From: Acidovorax facilis
GTDB lineage: Bacteria > Pseudomonadota > Gammaproteobacteria > Burkholderiales > Burkholderiaceae_C
Reading direction: 5' to 3'
Length of the DNA stretch: 38,359 nucleotides
NCBI RefSeq assembly: GCF_023913775.1
Contig: NZ_JAMXAX010000046.1
Location: forward strand, 1 to 38,359
Part shown: positions 26,085-33,920 of the stretch, piece after piece
Layout: the number at the start of each line of letters is the position of its first letter
Numbering within the stretch: position 1 is the first letter of the stretch
Position numbers and translations under genes: made by a program
Notes under the pieces: model-generated
The model's database searches: none
Seen by the model: the letters and a program-made list of their open reading frames with translations, nothing else
What the model was told of the DNA's origin: nothing

Positions 26085-27551
26085 GTGTCGTCTTCGTTAT
26101 CTTCCGAGGCAGACTTCGAACACATGTTCGAACTGGCGCCCGTGTCTCTCTGGCTGGAGGACTACAGCGCCCTGAAGCAACTTTTTGATCGCTGGCGCGC
26201 TGCGGGGGTTTCCGATCTTCGTGCCCACCTTGCTCAGGACTCCGCAAGGGTGCGGCAATGCAGCGCTGCCCTCAAGGTGTTGAAAGTCAATCGCCGCACG
26301 CTGGAGCTGTTTGCGGCCGAGAACCAACAGGTGCTTGAAGCGAATCTGGACCAGGTCTTCAGGGATGACATGCACGATGCGGTCTTCCATGAGCTGGCGG
26401 CGCTGTGGTCCGGGCAGCTGGAGTTTTCGAACCAGACTGTCAACTATGCGCTGGATGGCCGGCGTCTTGACGTTCAGATTCGCGCACGCATCCTTCCAGG
26501 GTATGAAGCGGACTGGAGCCGCGTTCTGCTTTCGCTGGAAGACATCACGGCCCAAGTGCGGAGTGCCAGCCAACTTCGGCGCAGCGAACAATATGCGCGG
26601 GATTTGTTCGAGCACTCCCCGGTCTCGTTGTGGGTCGAGGATTTCAGTGCCGTGAAAAGCCTGCTCGACGGCGTTCGCTCGCAGGGCATTGACGATTTCA
26701 AGACCTTCATCACGGTGCACCCTGAATTCGTCACGCGCTGCATGCAGGAGATTCGCGTGGTCGATGTCAACCAGCAGACGTTGCGCATGTTCGGTGCGTC
26801 CAGCAAGGAGATGCTTCTGAACAACATAGGGCGGGTGTTTAGGGGTGAGATGCATGAGTCCTTCGCGGACCAGTTGCTGGACCTGTGGGAAGGCAAGACC
26901 TTTCAGCAGCGCGAAGTGGTCAACTACGCGCTGTCGGGGGATGCGGTGCATATCCACATGCAGTTTTCCGTGTTGGCAGACCATCTTGCGGACTGGGGGC
27001 TGGTGCTGCTGTCGCTGGTGGACATCACGGCGCGCAAAAAGGCCGAGGCCTACCTGGAGTACCTTGGCAAGCATGACGTCCTGACGCAGCTGCGCAACCG
27101 GGCCTTCTATGCGGAAGAACTCAATCGTGTCACTCGCAAGGGACCGTGGCCTCTGTCCATCATTGCGATTGATTTGAACGGGCTCAAGGTTGTGAACGAT
27201 GAGCAGGGCCATGCTGCGGGCGATTCCATGCTGCGCAGGGTGGGCGAAGTACTGGCCAAGGCGGTGGACCCGCCAGCCTGCGCCGCGCGCATTGGCGGAG
27301 ATGAATTCACGGTGTTGCTGCCAGGCATGGACGAGCGCAGCGCCTTTGCGTTGCAGGAGCGCATTCTCTCCATGTTGGACTTGAACAACCAGTTCTATCC
27401 GGGCCAGCCGATCAGCCTGGCCATGGGCGTCGCTTCGTGCCGTTCGGGCGACATGGTCGAAGCGGCCATCCATCGCGCCGACCAGGCCATGTATGCCGAA
27501 AAAATCCGGTACTACCAGGAAAAAGGGGTGGACCGGCGGCAACTGTCATAG
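26085..27551 (+). CDS. Diguanylate cyclase with duplicated sensor domain
   Basis: 488 residues from GTG 26085, with GGAGGA 7 nt upstream. Two homologous PAS-like modules lie in tandem (about 11-155 and 165-310): each has F-E-x-(A/S)-PVSLW-(L/V)-ED-(Y/F)-SA-(L/V)-K near its start, V-x-x-VN-x-x-TL-x-(L/M)-F in the middle, F-R-(D/G)-(D/E)-MH, VNYAL, and ends LLSL-(E/V)-DITA. The GGDEF domain follows, with the active-site motif GGDEF at 404-408 and DLNGLKVVNDEQGHAAGDSML. It should make cyclic di-GMP from two GTP. The RxxD inhibitory site expected five residues before GGDEF is absent (DPPA), so product inhibition is unlikely. There is no membrane segment: a cytosolic sensor. Confidence 0.93.
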   Translation: MSSSLSSEADFEHMFELAPVSLWLEDYSALKQLFDRWRAAGVSDLRAHLAQDSARVRQCSAALKVLKVNRRTLELFAAENQQVLEANLDQVFRDDMHDAVFHELAALWSGQLEFSNQTVNYALDGRRLDVQIRARILPGYEADWSRVLLSLEDITAQVRSASQLRRSEQYARDLFEHSPVSLWVEDFSAVKSLLDGVRSQGIDDFKTFITVHPEFVTRCMQEIRVVDVNQQTLRMFGASSKEMLLNNIGRVFRGEMHESFADQLLDLWEGKTFQQREVVNYALSGDAVHIHMQFSVLADHLADWGLVLLSLVDITARKKAEAYLEYLGKHDVLTQLRNRAFYAEELNRVTRKGPWPLSIIAIDLNGLKVVNDEQGHAAGDSMLRRVGEVLAKAVDPPACAARIGGDEFTVLLPGMDERSAFALQERILSMLDLNNQFYPGQPISLAMGVASCRSGDMVEAAIHRADQAMYAEKIRYYQEKGVDRRQLS

Positions 27552-27921
27552 GACCCCCTCCGGGTTGCACGGAAGCTTGGCGTCAGGTGCCGTGGGGTGC
27601 ACTTCAGAACTCAGCCGGCGTGAACTGCGTAGCGGTGGAGCCGCTCGGTTGGCGCCCTGGCTAGAAAGTTGCGGTCCGAGGCGTCGATGGCCCCAGTGCC
27701 TGGCGGGCATAGCGGCTTTCCAGAGGCTTCACCGGGTTGCTTACTGTTCCTTTGCCGCCTTGAATGCTTCGACATCGACAAACATGCCAAGCTTCCAGTT
27801 GGGCTGGGCGTTGTACTCGGGCGCCTGGAATCCCACTCTCGCTGGTGCGCACTGACTTGGCGGAGCGTAGAGTGAGGTCTCATTGTTGCAGCACGCAGGG
27901 CAATTCACAAACGCCAGGGGC
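27552..27921. other. Intergenic region with possible gene remnant
   Basis: 370 bp between converging genes. No T-rich terminator is visible. AACGCCAGG/CCTGGCGTT at 27910-27934 overlaps the MFS stop and may be a weak terminator for the minus strand. The remaining notable content is the minus-strand fragment at 27741-27845. Confidence 0.5.
27741..27845 (-). pseudogene. Possible C-terminal remnant of a lost gene
   Basis: The minus strand encodes GFQAPEYNAQPN followed by WKLGMFVDVEAFKAAKEQ and a TAA, a protein-like stretch with codon use like its neighbours. The upstream part of the frame (to 27947) overlaps the end of the MFS gene and looks random. I do not recognise the family. It may be the tail of a gene otherwise deleted, or chance. 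Confidence 0.25.
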
Positions 27922-29154
27922 TCAACCTGGCGTTGCAGTCCTGCCAATATCGGGCCAGCGATGGTGCAGATAGATCCAAGCCATCATGCCCACGCACATC
28001 ATGAGCAGCGATGCGAAGGCCAGCAAGACCGTTGAGTGCATCACCAAAGGGACCAGGATGCCCGCCACAATGCCGTTCGCAGTAGAGCCGACAAACGCTT
28101 GCATGGATGAGGCCATGCCGCGGCGCTCGGGGTGAAGGTCCAGCACCAGCAGGGTCACTACCGGCACCATCAGTGCCCAGCCAAACGCAAAGACCGCAAT
28201 CGGCAGCAGCGACCAGGCCGCGTGCACGGGAAAGAGCAGATTTGCTCCCAGGTTGAAGACGGCTACGGTGAACATGATCACAAAGCCGTGCCGTATCTGT
28301 CGTTTTGGAGCGATCTTGCCGGCCAGACGCCCGCTCAGCCACGCGCCGCCCATGATGCCCGAAATGGTCAGTAGAAAGAACCAGAAGAACTGCGTGGGGG
28401 CTAGTGCAAGGTGTTCGCCCAGAAAGGCAGGTGCTGCCAGTACGTACAGGAACATTCCATTGAAAGGAACGCCGCTTGCGAGCGCCAGCAGCACAAATCG
28501 AGGGCTTGACCCCAGCTGCCAGTACCCCCGCATCAGATGGGGCCCATTGAACGGCTGGCGATGCTCGGCCTGCAATGTTTCGGGCAGGAGCCTGAAGTTT
28601 GCGACCCAGAGCACCACGCCCACGCAGGTCAGAAACCAGAAGATGCTGTGCCAGCCTGCATGTACAAAGAGCCAGCCGCCCACGATGGGAGCGATGGCTG
28701 GGGCTATGCCAAAGTAGATCGTCACTTGGCTCATCACCTGCTGCGCGCGCGCTGGGGGAAACATGTCGCGGATGACCGCACGCGACACCACAATGCCAGC
28801 GCCCGTAGACAAGCCCTGCAATGCCCTGAACGCTATGAGCTGGCCGATGCTTTGTGACAGCGCGCATCCAGCCGAGGCCAGCGTGAACATGGCAATCCCG
28901 CACAGGACCACCGGTCGCCGGCCAAAGCTGTCGGCGAGTGCTCCATGGAAGAGGTTCATGAACGCAAAACCAAAGAGATAGGCCGAAAGGGTCTGTTGCA
29001 TCTCCACCGGGGTGGCGCCCAGGGCACTGGCAATGCCTGCGAAGGCAGGTATGTAGGTGTCAATCGAGAAAGGCCCCAGCATGCCCAGTACGGCGAGGAG
29101 GGCAGCGAGGGTCCATTGGGGCGCGCGCCAAAGTGTGTGGGCGTTGGGATTCAT
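27922..29154 (-). CDS. Bcr/CflA-type multidrug MFS transporter
   Basis: 410 residues, twelve hydrophobic helices. MLGPFSIDTYIPAFAGIASALGATPVEMQQTLSAYLFGFAFMNLFHGALADSFGRRPVVL carries the Bcr/CflA TM1-TM2 region and motif A (GRRP). SRAVIRDMFPPARAQQVMS and IAPAIAPIVGGWLF are motif C-like. It is a proton-driven exporter of the type that removes bicyclomycin, chloramphenicol or sulfonamides, and also cysteine or dipeptides in E. coli; the substrate cannot be inferred. It lies 83 bp downstream of the cellulase gene on the same strand, without evidence of functional linkage. Confidence 0.92.
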   Translation of the reverse strand: MNPNAHTLWRAPQWTLAALLAVLGMLGPFSIDTYIPAFAGIASALGATPVEMQQTLSAYLFGFAFMNLFHGALADSFGRRPVVLCGIAMFTLASAGCALSQSIGQLIAFRALQGLSTGAGIVVSRAVIRDMFPPARAQQVMSQVTIYFGIAPAIAPIVGGWLFVHAGWHSIFWFLTCVGVVLWVANFRLLPETLQAEHRQPFNGPHLMRGYWQLGSSPRFVLLALASGVPFNGMFLYVLAAPAFLGEHLALAPTQFFWFFLLTISGIMGGAWLSGRLAGKIAPKRQIRHGFVIMFTVAVFNLGANLLFPVHAAWSLLPIAVFAFGWALMVPVVTLLVLDLHPERRGMASSMQAFVGSTANGIVAGILVPLVMHSTVLLAFASLLMMCVGMMAWIYLHHRWPDIGRTATPG

Positions 29155-29237
29155 CGGGTGGGCAACGGGTAGAACATCGGGCAGGGGCAGGGGGGCTCGG
29201 ACAGGACCGATGACGGCCGTTGCGGCAAGAGCCGCTA

Positions 29238-30404
29238 TCAGGGCTTGGTTCTCTGCGGCAGGAGTTGACCCCCGGATGAAAACCGGTACCTCCCCTCCAT
29301 CCAGCCCAGTCCGAACAGGGCCAGAGTCTGTTCATAGTACGCCGTGGATCGCACGGGATTCGCGACGAGGCGGCTGAGCTGCGCTTTCAATGCAGCACTA
29401 TCGCCTTGCGCCTGCAAAAAGGGCAGCATCGCTGCCGTAAAGCCTGCCGGACCGGGGCCTGAGCCCTGTCCTGTCAGTACATCAATCGATTCAGGTGGGT
29501 ACCCCTGTTCGCGCACGTATCTCGCCATGGGGGCCAATGCAGAAAGCAAGGGCTTGCGGCCAGGTGCGGCAGGGTGCAGCATGCCTGCCCACAGGTAGAC
29601 GCGAATCGCGTTGTAGGCGCCCTGGCCTTTTTCCTTGCCTTTTTCGTCAATGAGAAAGCCTTGCCGTGCGTCGTACAAGGTCCAGTCAGGGGCGTAGCCT
29701 TTGGGGGAGGCTCCCACGATGATTTTTTCAGAACTTTGAGTAAGCTGTCTCCAGGCAGGGAGGGGGTAGAGCGTGGCCAGCCGTTGCATGACCTGCAACG
29801 GCATATAGCTTGGGTTGAGTTTCCATCGGCCTTCGGCCTCCACAAAGCCGCTTGGCGCAGGGAGCAGGCTCGGCCCCAGGCCAGGGAGGTCTGCGGTCTC
29901 CTCTGCAATGATGCGGTCGGCCAGACGGGCCCCCAAAGCGCGATATTGCGGGGCATTCCACAGTCGTGCCGCCTCGCCCAAGACATAGGCAATCCAGATG
30001 TCGGCGTCGGAGGCCGCATTGCTGTCAATAACGCCCCAGGTTCCGTCCGGCCGACGGCCCCACAGCCACGCGGGCAGGCGTGCGCCCAGGTCTCCGCCGC
30101 TCAGGTTGTTTTCAGTCCAGCGCAGGAGGGTGTCGAAACCTTTGCGGTCATTGGCGACCAGGGCAAAGAAAAGTCCGTAAGCTTGGCCTTCCGAGTAGGT
30201 GCGCCCTCCCTCCCCGTCGTCCGAGATCACCCGGCCTTCCTCGCTGGTGAATTGGGCCTTGAAGGTATCCCAGGCAGGCCATTGGCCGCCGCGCGCCAAA
30301 CCCGCCACTGCTCGCTCCTGCCCTTGCGCGCGTGACAGCGTGGCGGGCGCGAGCAGGCTCAGTCCTGTGAGAAGTGCTGTCCGCCTCAGGAGTATTGGAG
30401 TCAT
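29238..30404 (-). CDS. bcsZ: Glycosyl hydrolase family 8 endoglucanase (BcsZ-like)
   Basis: 388 residues from MTPILLRRTALLTGLSLLAPATLSRA, a signal peptide with a twin arginine, so Sec or possibly Tat export to the periplasm. The mature enzyme shows DDGEGGRTYSEGQAYGLFFALVANDRKGFDTLLRWTENNL (general-acid glutamate in SEGQ), NAASDADIWIAYVLGEAARLW (conserved aspartates) and FVEAEGRWKLNPSYMPLQVM. It hydrolyses beta-1,4-glucan and in cellulose producers trims the nascent polymer. No bcsA, bcsB or bcsC lies nearby, so it is an orphan here. The long in-frame extension upstream of 30404 is leader sequence. A strict BcsZ role versus a scavenging endoglucanase is open. Confidence 0.88.
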   Translation of the reverse strand: MTPILLRRTALLTGLSLLAPATLSRAQGQERAVAGLARGGQWPAWDTFKAQFTSEEGRVISDDGEGGRTYSEGQAYGLFFALVANDRKGFDTLLRWTENNLSGGDLGARLPAWLWGRRPDGTWGVIDSNAASDADIWIAYVLGEAARLWNAPQYRALGARLADRIIAEETADLPGLGPSLLPAPSGFVEAEGRWKLNPSYMPLQVMQRLATLYPLPAWRQLTQSSEKIIVGASPKGYAPDWTLYDARQGFLIDEKGKEKGQGAYNAIRVYLWAGMLHPAAPGRKPLLSALAPMARYVREQGYPPESIDVLTGQGSGPGPAGFTAAMLPFLQAQGDSAALKAQLSRLVANPVRSTAYYEQTLALFGLGWMEGRYRFSSGGQLLPQRTKP

Positions 30405-30573
30405 GAAAATCCTCGCGTTGCAGTACCAAGAGGAACGGGTTCTTCTGGATAGCGTATGGTGCACAGCGCATATGTGCGAGCAAGATGAGGTTATTTTGTA
30501 ACCTGAAGATGCTGCTGAGAACGGAGCTAGCCGAGGAAGGGGTGTGTTGCGCCTCTGTCGTAGCCAGAAAAAC

Positions 30574-30612
30574 AAAAAAGCCGACGCTACATTGAAGTAA
30601 CACCGGCTTTTT
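30574..30612 (-). terminator. Terminator of the tRNA-Lys gene
   Basis: On the minus strand: AAAAAGCCGGTG and TAC, loop, GTA and CGTCGGCTTTTTT; the AAGCCG/CGGCTT stem is followed by a T-run. It starts 20 bp after the tRNA 3' CCA. Confidence 0.8.
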
Positions 30613-30631
30613 GCGCCTTGCGGCTTTTGTT

Positions 30632-30707
30632 TGGTGGGTCCTGAGTGACTCGAACACTCGACCTACGGATTAAGAGTCCGCTGCTCTACCAACTGAGCTA
30701 AGAACCC
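30632..30707 (-). tRNA. tRNA-Lys, anticodon CUU
   Basis: 76 nt including an encoded CCA. Acceptor stem GGGTTCT/AGGACCC with discriminator A, D-arm with AGCTCAGTTGGTAGAGC, anticodon loop CTCTTAA on stem GCGGA/TCCGT, and T-arm GAGTGTTCGAGTCACTC. All four arms pair. The CUU anticodon reads AAG, the lysine codon favoured by GC-rich genomes. It is a solo gene with its own promoter and terminator. Confidence 0.97.
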
Positions 30708-30748
30708 AAACTTTTTATAAATCTGTCTGCATTGCTGCAGAGCCTCGA

Positions 30749-30778
30749 ATTATGCACTAGTTTTTTGTGGCTTGGCAA
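30749..30778 (-). promoter_or_regulatory. Promoter of the tRNA-Lys gene
   Basis: On the minus strand TTGCCA, 18 bp, CATAAT. The expected start is about 35 nt before the mature tRNA 5' end. Confidence 0.7.
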
Positions 30779-30791
30779 GCAACCCAGAAAA

Positions 30792-31676
30792 TTATTGCAT
30801 GGCATTGCGGCTGGCGAGTTCGACAAACAGGCCACTGTGGTCCAGTTCGCCCAAGCCATGATCTACGCCTTCGGCATAGAGGGTCTCGAACAGGGCTGTG
30901 ATGGGCGCGTCGAAGCCGATCTCGCCGGCCGTCGCCAGGGCGTTGCGCATGTCCTTGAGCTGCACGGCCATGCGGCCGCGTGGGGCAAAGTCACGCTCCA
31001 CCATGCGTTGGCCATGCAGTTGCAGGATGCGGCTGTCTGCAAAACCTCCCTGAATGGCTTCGCGCACCTTGGCCATGTCTGCGCCGCCCTTGGCTGCAAA
31101 CAGCAGTGCCTCGGCCACCGCGCCGATGGTGATGCCCACGATCATCTGGTTGGCCAACTTGGTGAGCTGGCCCGCGCCGTGCGGGCCCACATGGGTAGCG
31201 CGGCCGCAGGCGGCGAACACGGGCTGGGCCTGCGCAAAGTCTTCAGGGCGCCCGCCCACCAGGATGGCGAGCGTGCCGTTTTCTGCTCCCACCGTCCCAC
31301 CTGATACAGGTGCATCCAGGTGGGCCAGGCCCATCTCGCCCAGGCGGGCGGCGTGGTCCCGTGCTTCGCGGGGCTGGATGGAGGCCATGTCGATGAAGAG
31401 GGCGCCTTTGCGCATCGCCTTGGCCGTTCCGGATTCGAACAGGACGTGTCCTACGACAGGGCCGTTTTCCAGCAGGCTGATCACCATATCGGCGTTCTGG
31501 ACCGCTTCGGTGGGCGAGGCATGGACGGTGATGCCAAACGCTGCCAGGGGCTCCGCCTTGGCTCGGGTACGGTTCCACACCTGGACCTGATGGCCGGCTT
31601 CCTTGAGGCGGCGTGCGATGGGGCGGCCCATCATGCCAATGCCCAGGACTGCAATGCGAAGCGGGGTAGTGGTCAT
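30792..31676 (-). CDS. Beta-hydroxyacid dehydrogenase (HIBADH/GarR family)
   Basis: 294 residues. Rossmann motif LGIGMMGRPIARRLKEAGHQVQVWNRT, substrate loop LDAPVSGGTVGAENGTLAILVGG and the catalytic lysine region GAGQLTKLANQMIVGITIGAVAEALLFA are complete. The family includes 3-hydroxyisobutyrate, tartronate-semialdehyde and succinic-semialdehyde reductases; the WNRT after the second strand suggests NADP preference, because the arginine can contact the 2'-phosphate. The exact substrate is unassigned. The start is set at MTTTPLRIAVLG; an ATG four codons earlier is possible. It is divergent from the hydrolase gene at 31806. Confidence 0.9.
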   Translation of the reverse strand: MTTTPLRIAVLGIGMMGRPIARRLKEAGHQVQVWNRTRAKAEPLAAFGITVHASPTEAVQNADMVISLLENGPVVGHVLFESGTAKAMRKGALFIDMASIQPREARDHAARLGEMGLAHLDAPVSGGTVGAENGTLAILVGGRPEDFAQAQPVFAACGRATHVGPHGAGQLTKLANQMIVGITIGAVAEALLFAAKGGADMAKVREAIQGGFADSRILQLHGQRMVERDFAPRGRMAVQLKDMRNALATAGEIGFDAPITALFETLYAEGVDHGLGELDHSGLFVELASRNAMQ

Positions 31677-31805
31677 GGCGTCATACATCCGGGATCGTTG
31701 TCTCTGTGTGCATCATGTGCCTTTTTGGTGCATCACCCTGTCACGGAGCTTGCAGCATGGCTAGATTGGAATGATGATGCCGCACAGCCCCAGGAGACCC
31801 TACCC

Positions 31806-32687
31806 ATGACCTTGCCCCTGCATGACCCCGCCTGGCTGGAGCGCATGTACAACAACCGTGCTCTGGTGCCCGACCACATGGACTACCTGCAGCGCTGGGC
31901 ACGGGATTCTGCGCAGGTGCGGGCCAACGTCCCTTGTGTGCTGGATGTGGCCTATGGCAGCGGTGCAGGGGAAACCCTGGACGTGTTTCCGTCTGCACGT
32001 ACCACGGGCGGGCCGGTGCCTGTGCTGGTGTTCATCCATGGCGGCTACTGGCGGTCGCTCGACAAATCCGATCACTCGTTCATTGCGCCGCCTTTTACCC
32101 AGGCCGGGTTTTGTGTGGTGGTGCTGAACTACGCGTTGTGCCCAGGCACCCCCGAGGCGCCGGTGACCATCCCGCACATCGTGCGGCAAATGGAGAAAGC
32201 ACTGGGTTGGGTGTGGCACCACGTTGCCGCCCATGGGGGCGACCCGAAGCGGATTACGGTGGCAGGGCATTCGGCGGGAGGCCAACTGGCGGCCCTGCTG
32301 CTCACCAGTGTGTGGCCGCTGATCGGTGACGGTCTGCCGGATGGGCTGGTGCGCAATGCGCTGTCGATCTCCGGGGTCCACGATCTGGAGCCCATCATGC
32401 ACACCCCCATGTACCAGACGGTGCTGAACCTCACGGAGCAGCAAGTGCTGCAGTACAGCCCGGCGCGCCTGCTGGAGCCCGCCATCGGTACGCTCTATTG
32501 CGCCGTGGGGGCGGATGAAAGCCCCGAGTTCCTACGTCAGAACCAGTTGATGCAGAACGCCTGGGGCAGCCACTTCGTGCCCCGTAGCGTGGCATTACCC
32601 GGACTGCACCACTTCAGCATCGTCGATGCCCTGGACCAGCCCGGGCATGACCTGCACCACATGGCGCAAAACCTGCTGCGGGCCTGA
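31806..32687 (+). CDS. Alpha/beta hydrolase, kynurenine-formamidase-like
   Basis: 293 residues from the ATG at 31806 (AGGAG 9 nt upstream). HGGYW at 78-82 is the oxyanion-hole motif characteristic of arylformamidases, and the nucleophile elbow is GHSAGG (154-159, S156). GVHDLEPIM is a further feature of the esterase/formamidase subfamily. The acid and histidine are probably in GADESPEF and GLHHFSIVD. It may hydrolyse N-formylkynurenine or a related amide or ester; no other kynurenine pathway gene is here. The frame runs far upstream through the divergent dehydrogenase but is not homologous there. Confidence 0.88.
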   Translation: MTLPLHDPAWLERMYNNRALVPDHMDYLQRWARDSAQVRANVPCVLDVAYGSGAGETLDVFPSARTTGGPVPVLVFIHGGYWRSLDKSDHSFIAPPFTQAGFCVVVLNYALCPGTPEAPVTIPHIVRQMEKALGWVWHHVAAHGGDPKRITVAGHSAGGQLAALLLTSVWPLIGDGLPDGLVRNALSISGVHDLEPIMHTPMYQTVLNLTEQQVLQYSPARLLEPAIGTLYCAVGADESPEFLRQNQLMQNAWGSHFVPRSVALPGLHHFSIVDALDQPGHDLHHMAQNLLRA

Positions 32688-32717
32688 CCTCGCGTTGATC
32701 TCGGCCCGGGTGCTGGT

Positions 32718-33695
32718 TTACATCAGCAGGTGCTCACCCGCGTTGTCGCCGCCCAGGATCACATAGTTGACCTTGCGCACGTCCATCAGCTTGGTGCCGC
32801 CGGCGTAGCTGATGGAGCTTTGCACATCCTGCTCCATCTCGATCAGCGTCTCGGCCAGCTTGCCCTTGATGGGCTCCAGGATGCGCTTGCCTTCCACGTG
32901 CTTGTACTCGCCCTTGTTGAAGTCGCTGGCTGAGCCGTAGTACTCCTTGAACAGAGCGCCGTCCACCTCCACCGTCTTGCCGGGGGACTCTTCATGGCCT
33001 GCGAACAGCGAGCCGATCATCACCATGCTGGCGCCAAAACGGATGCTCTTGGCGATGTCGCCATGGCTGCGGATGCCGCCGTCGGCAATGATGGGTTTGG
33101 TGGCCACGCGGGCACACCACTTGAGGGCAGATAGCTGCCAGCCGCCCGTGCCAAAGCCGGTCTTGAGTTTGGTGATGCACACCTTGCCCGGGCCCACGCC
33201 TACCTTGGTCGCGTCGGCACCCCAGTTTTCCAGGTCGATGATGGCTTCAGGCGTGGCCACATTGCCAGCAATCACAAACGCCTTGGGCAGGTGCTGCTTG
33301 AGGTAGCCAATCATGTTCTTCACGCTGTCGGCATGCCCATGGGCGATGTCGATGGTGATGTATTCGGGCGTGAGGCCCAGGGCCACCAACTGGTCCACGG
33401 TGTCGTAGTCGGGTCGTTTGACGCCCAGTGAGATCGAGGCGTAGCAGCCCTTGGCGTGCATGTCCTTGACGAACTGGAGGTTGTCCAGGTCAAACCGGTG
33501 CATGACGTAGAAGTAGCCGTTCTGGGCCATCCAGGTACAGATCTTTTCGTCCACCACCGTTTTCATGTTGGCGGGTACCACGGGGATGCGGAACGAGCGG
33601 CCGCCCAGCTCCACGCTGGCGTCGCATTCCGAGCGGCTTTCCACGCGGCATTTGCGGGGCAGCAGCAAAACGTTGTCGTAATCGAAGATTTCCAT
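32718..33695 (-). CDS. guaC: GMP reductase
   Basis: 325 residues, the length of the bacterial GuaC2/GuaB-like class. It starts [16 protein letters not shown] with AGGAG upstream. [42 protein letters not shown] (catalytic cysteine in KVCIT) and [38 protein letters not shown] identify the IMPDH/GMPR barrel. There is no CBS pair, and [19 protein letters not shown] is the GMP reductase form of the flap. It converts GMP to IMP and ammonia with NADPH, balancing purine pools. It converges with the hydrolase gene, 30 bp apart. An IMP dehydrogenase assignment is unlikely given length and flap. Confidence 0.93.
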   Translation of the reverse strand: MEIFDYDNVLLLPRKCRVESRSECDASVELGGRSFRIPVVPANMKTVVDEKICTWMAQNGYFYVMHRFDLDNLQFVKDMHAKGCYASISLGVKRPDYDTVDQLVALGLTPEYITIDIAHGHADSVKNMIGYLKQHLPKAFVIAGNVATPEAIIDLENWGADATKVGVGPGKVCITKLKTGFGTGGWQLSALKWCARVATKPIIADGGIRSHGDIAKSIRFGASMVMIGSLFAGHEESPGKTVEVDGALFKEYYGSASDFNKGEYKHVEGKRILEPIKGKLAETLIEMEQDVQSSISYAGGTKLMDVRKVNYVILGGDNAGEHLLM

Positions 33696-33822
33696 GAGAT
33701 TCCAAGCTCCTTTGAAAAGGTCGCCTGCGAAGGATTTCGCGGGCGTGGGCGCTTGGCTTGGGACCGGCTTTGTGGGCACTGGCGTGGTGGCCAGCTCCGA
33801 ACCCCGCAGATTGCGCGGGCAC

Positions 33823-33855
33823 AAAAAACCGGGCGTCAAGAAACTTGGGCCCGGT
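33823..33855 (-). terminator. Intrinsic terminator after the CxxC protein gene
   Basis: On the minus strand ACCGGGC, 14-nt loop, GCCCGGT then TTTTT; about 65 bp after the stop of the gene at 33921 and ahead of guaC. Confidence 0.8.
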
Positions 33856-33920
33856 GATTGATTCTACCCGCCTGCCTGGCAGACCCTATAACCGTGCGGG
33901 TATGACCGGTATCACCGATG

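Noticed and set aside
23656-26247. 863-codon minus-strand open frame opposite orn and the DEAD-box helicase
   Set aside because: Shadow of a strongly biased gene; its threonine-rich repeats are the reverse reading of RGG codons.
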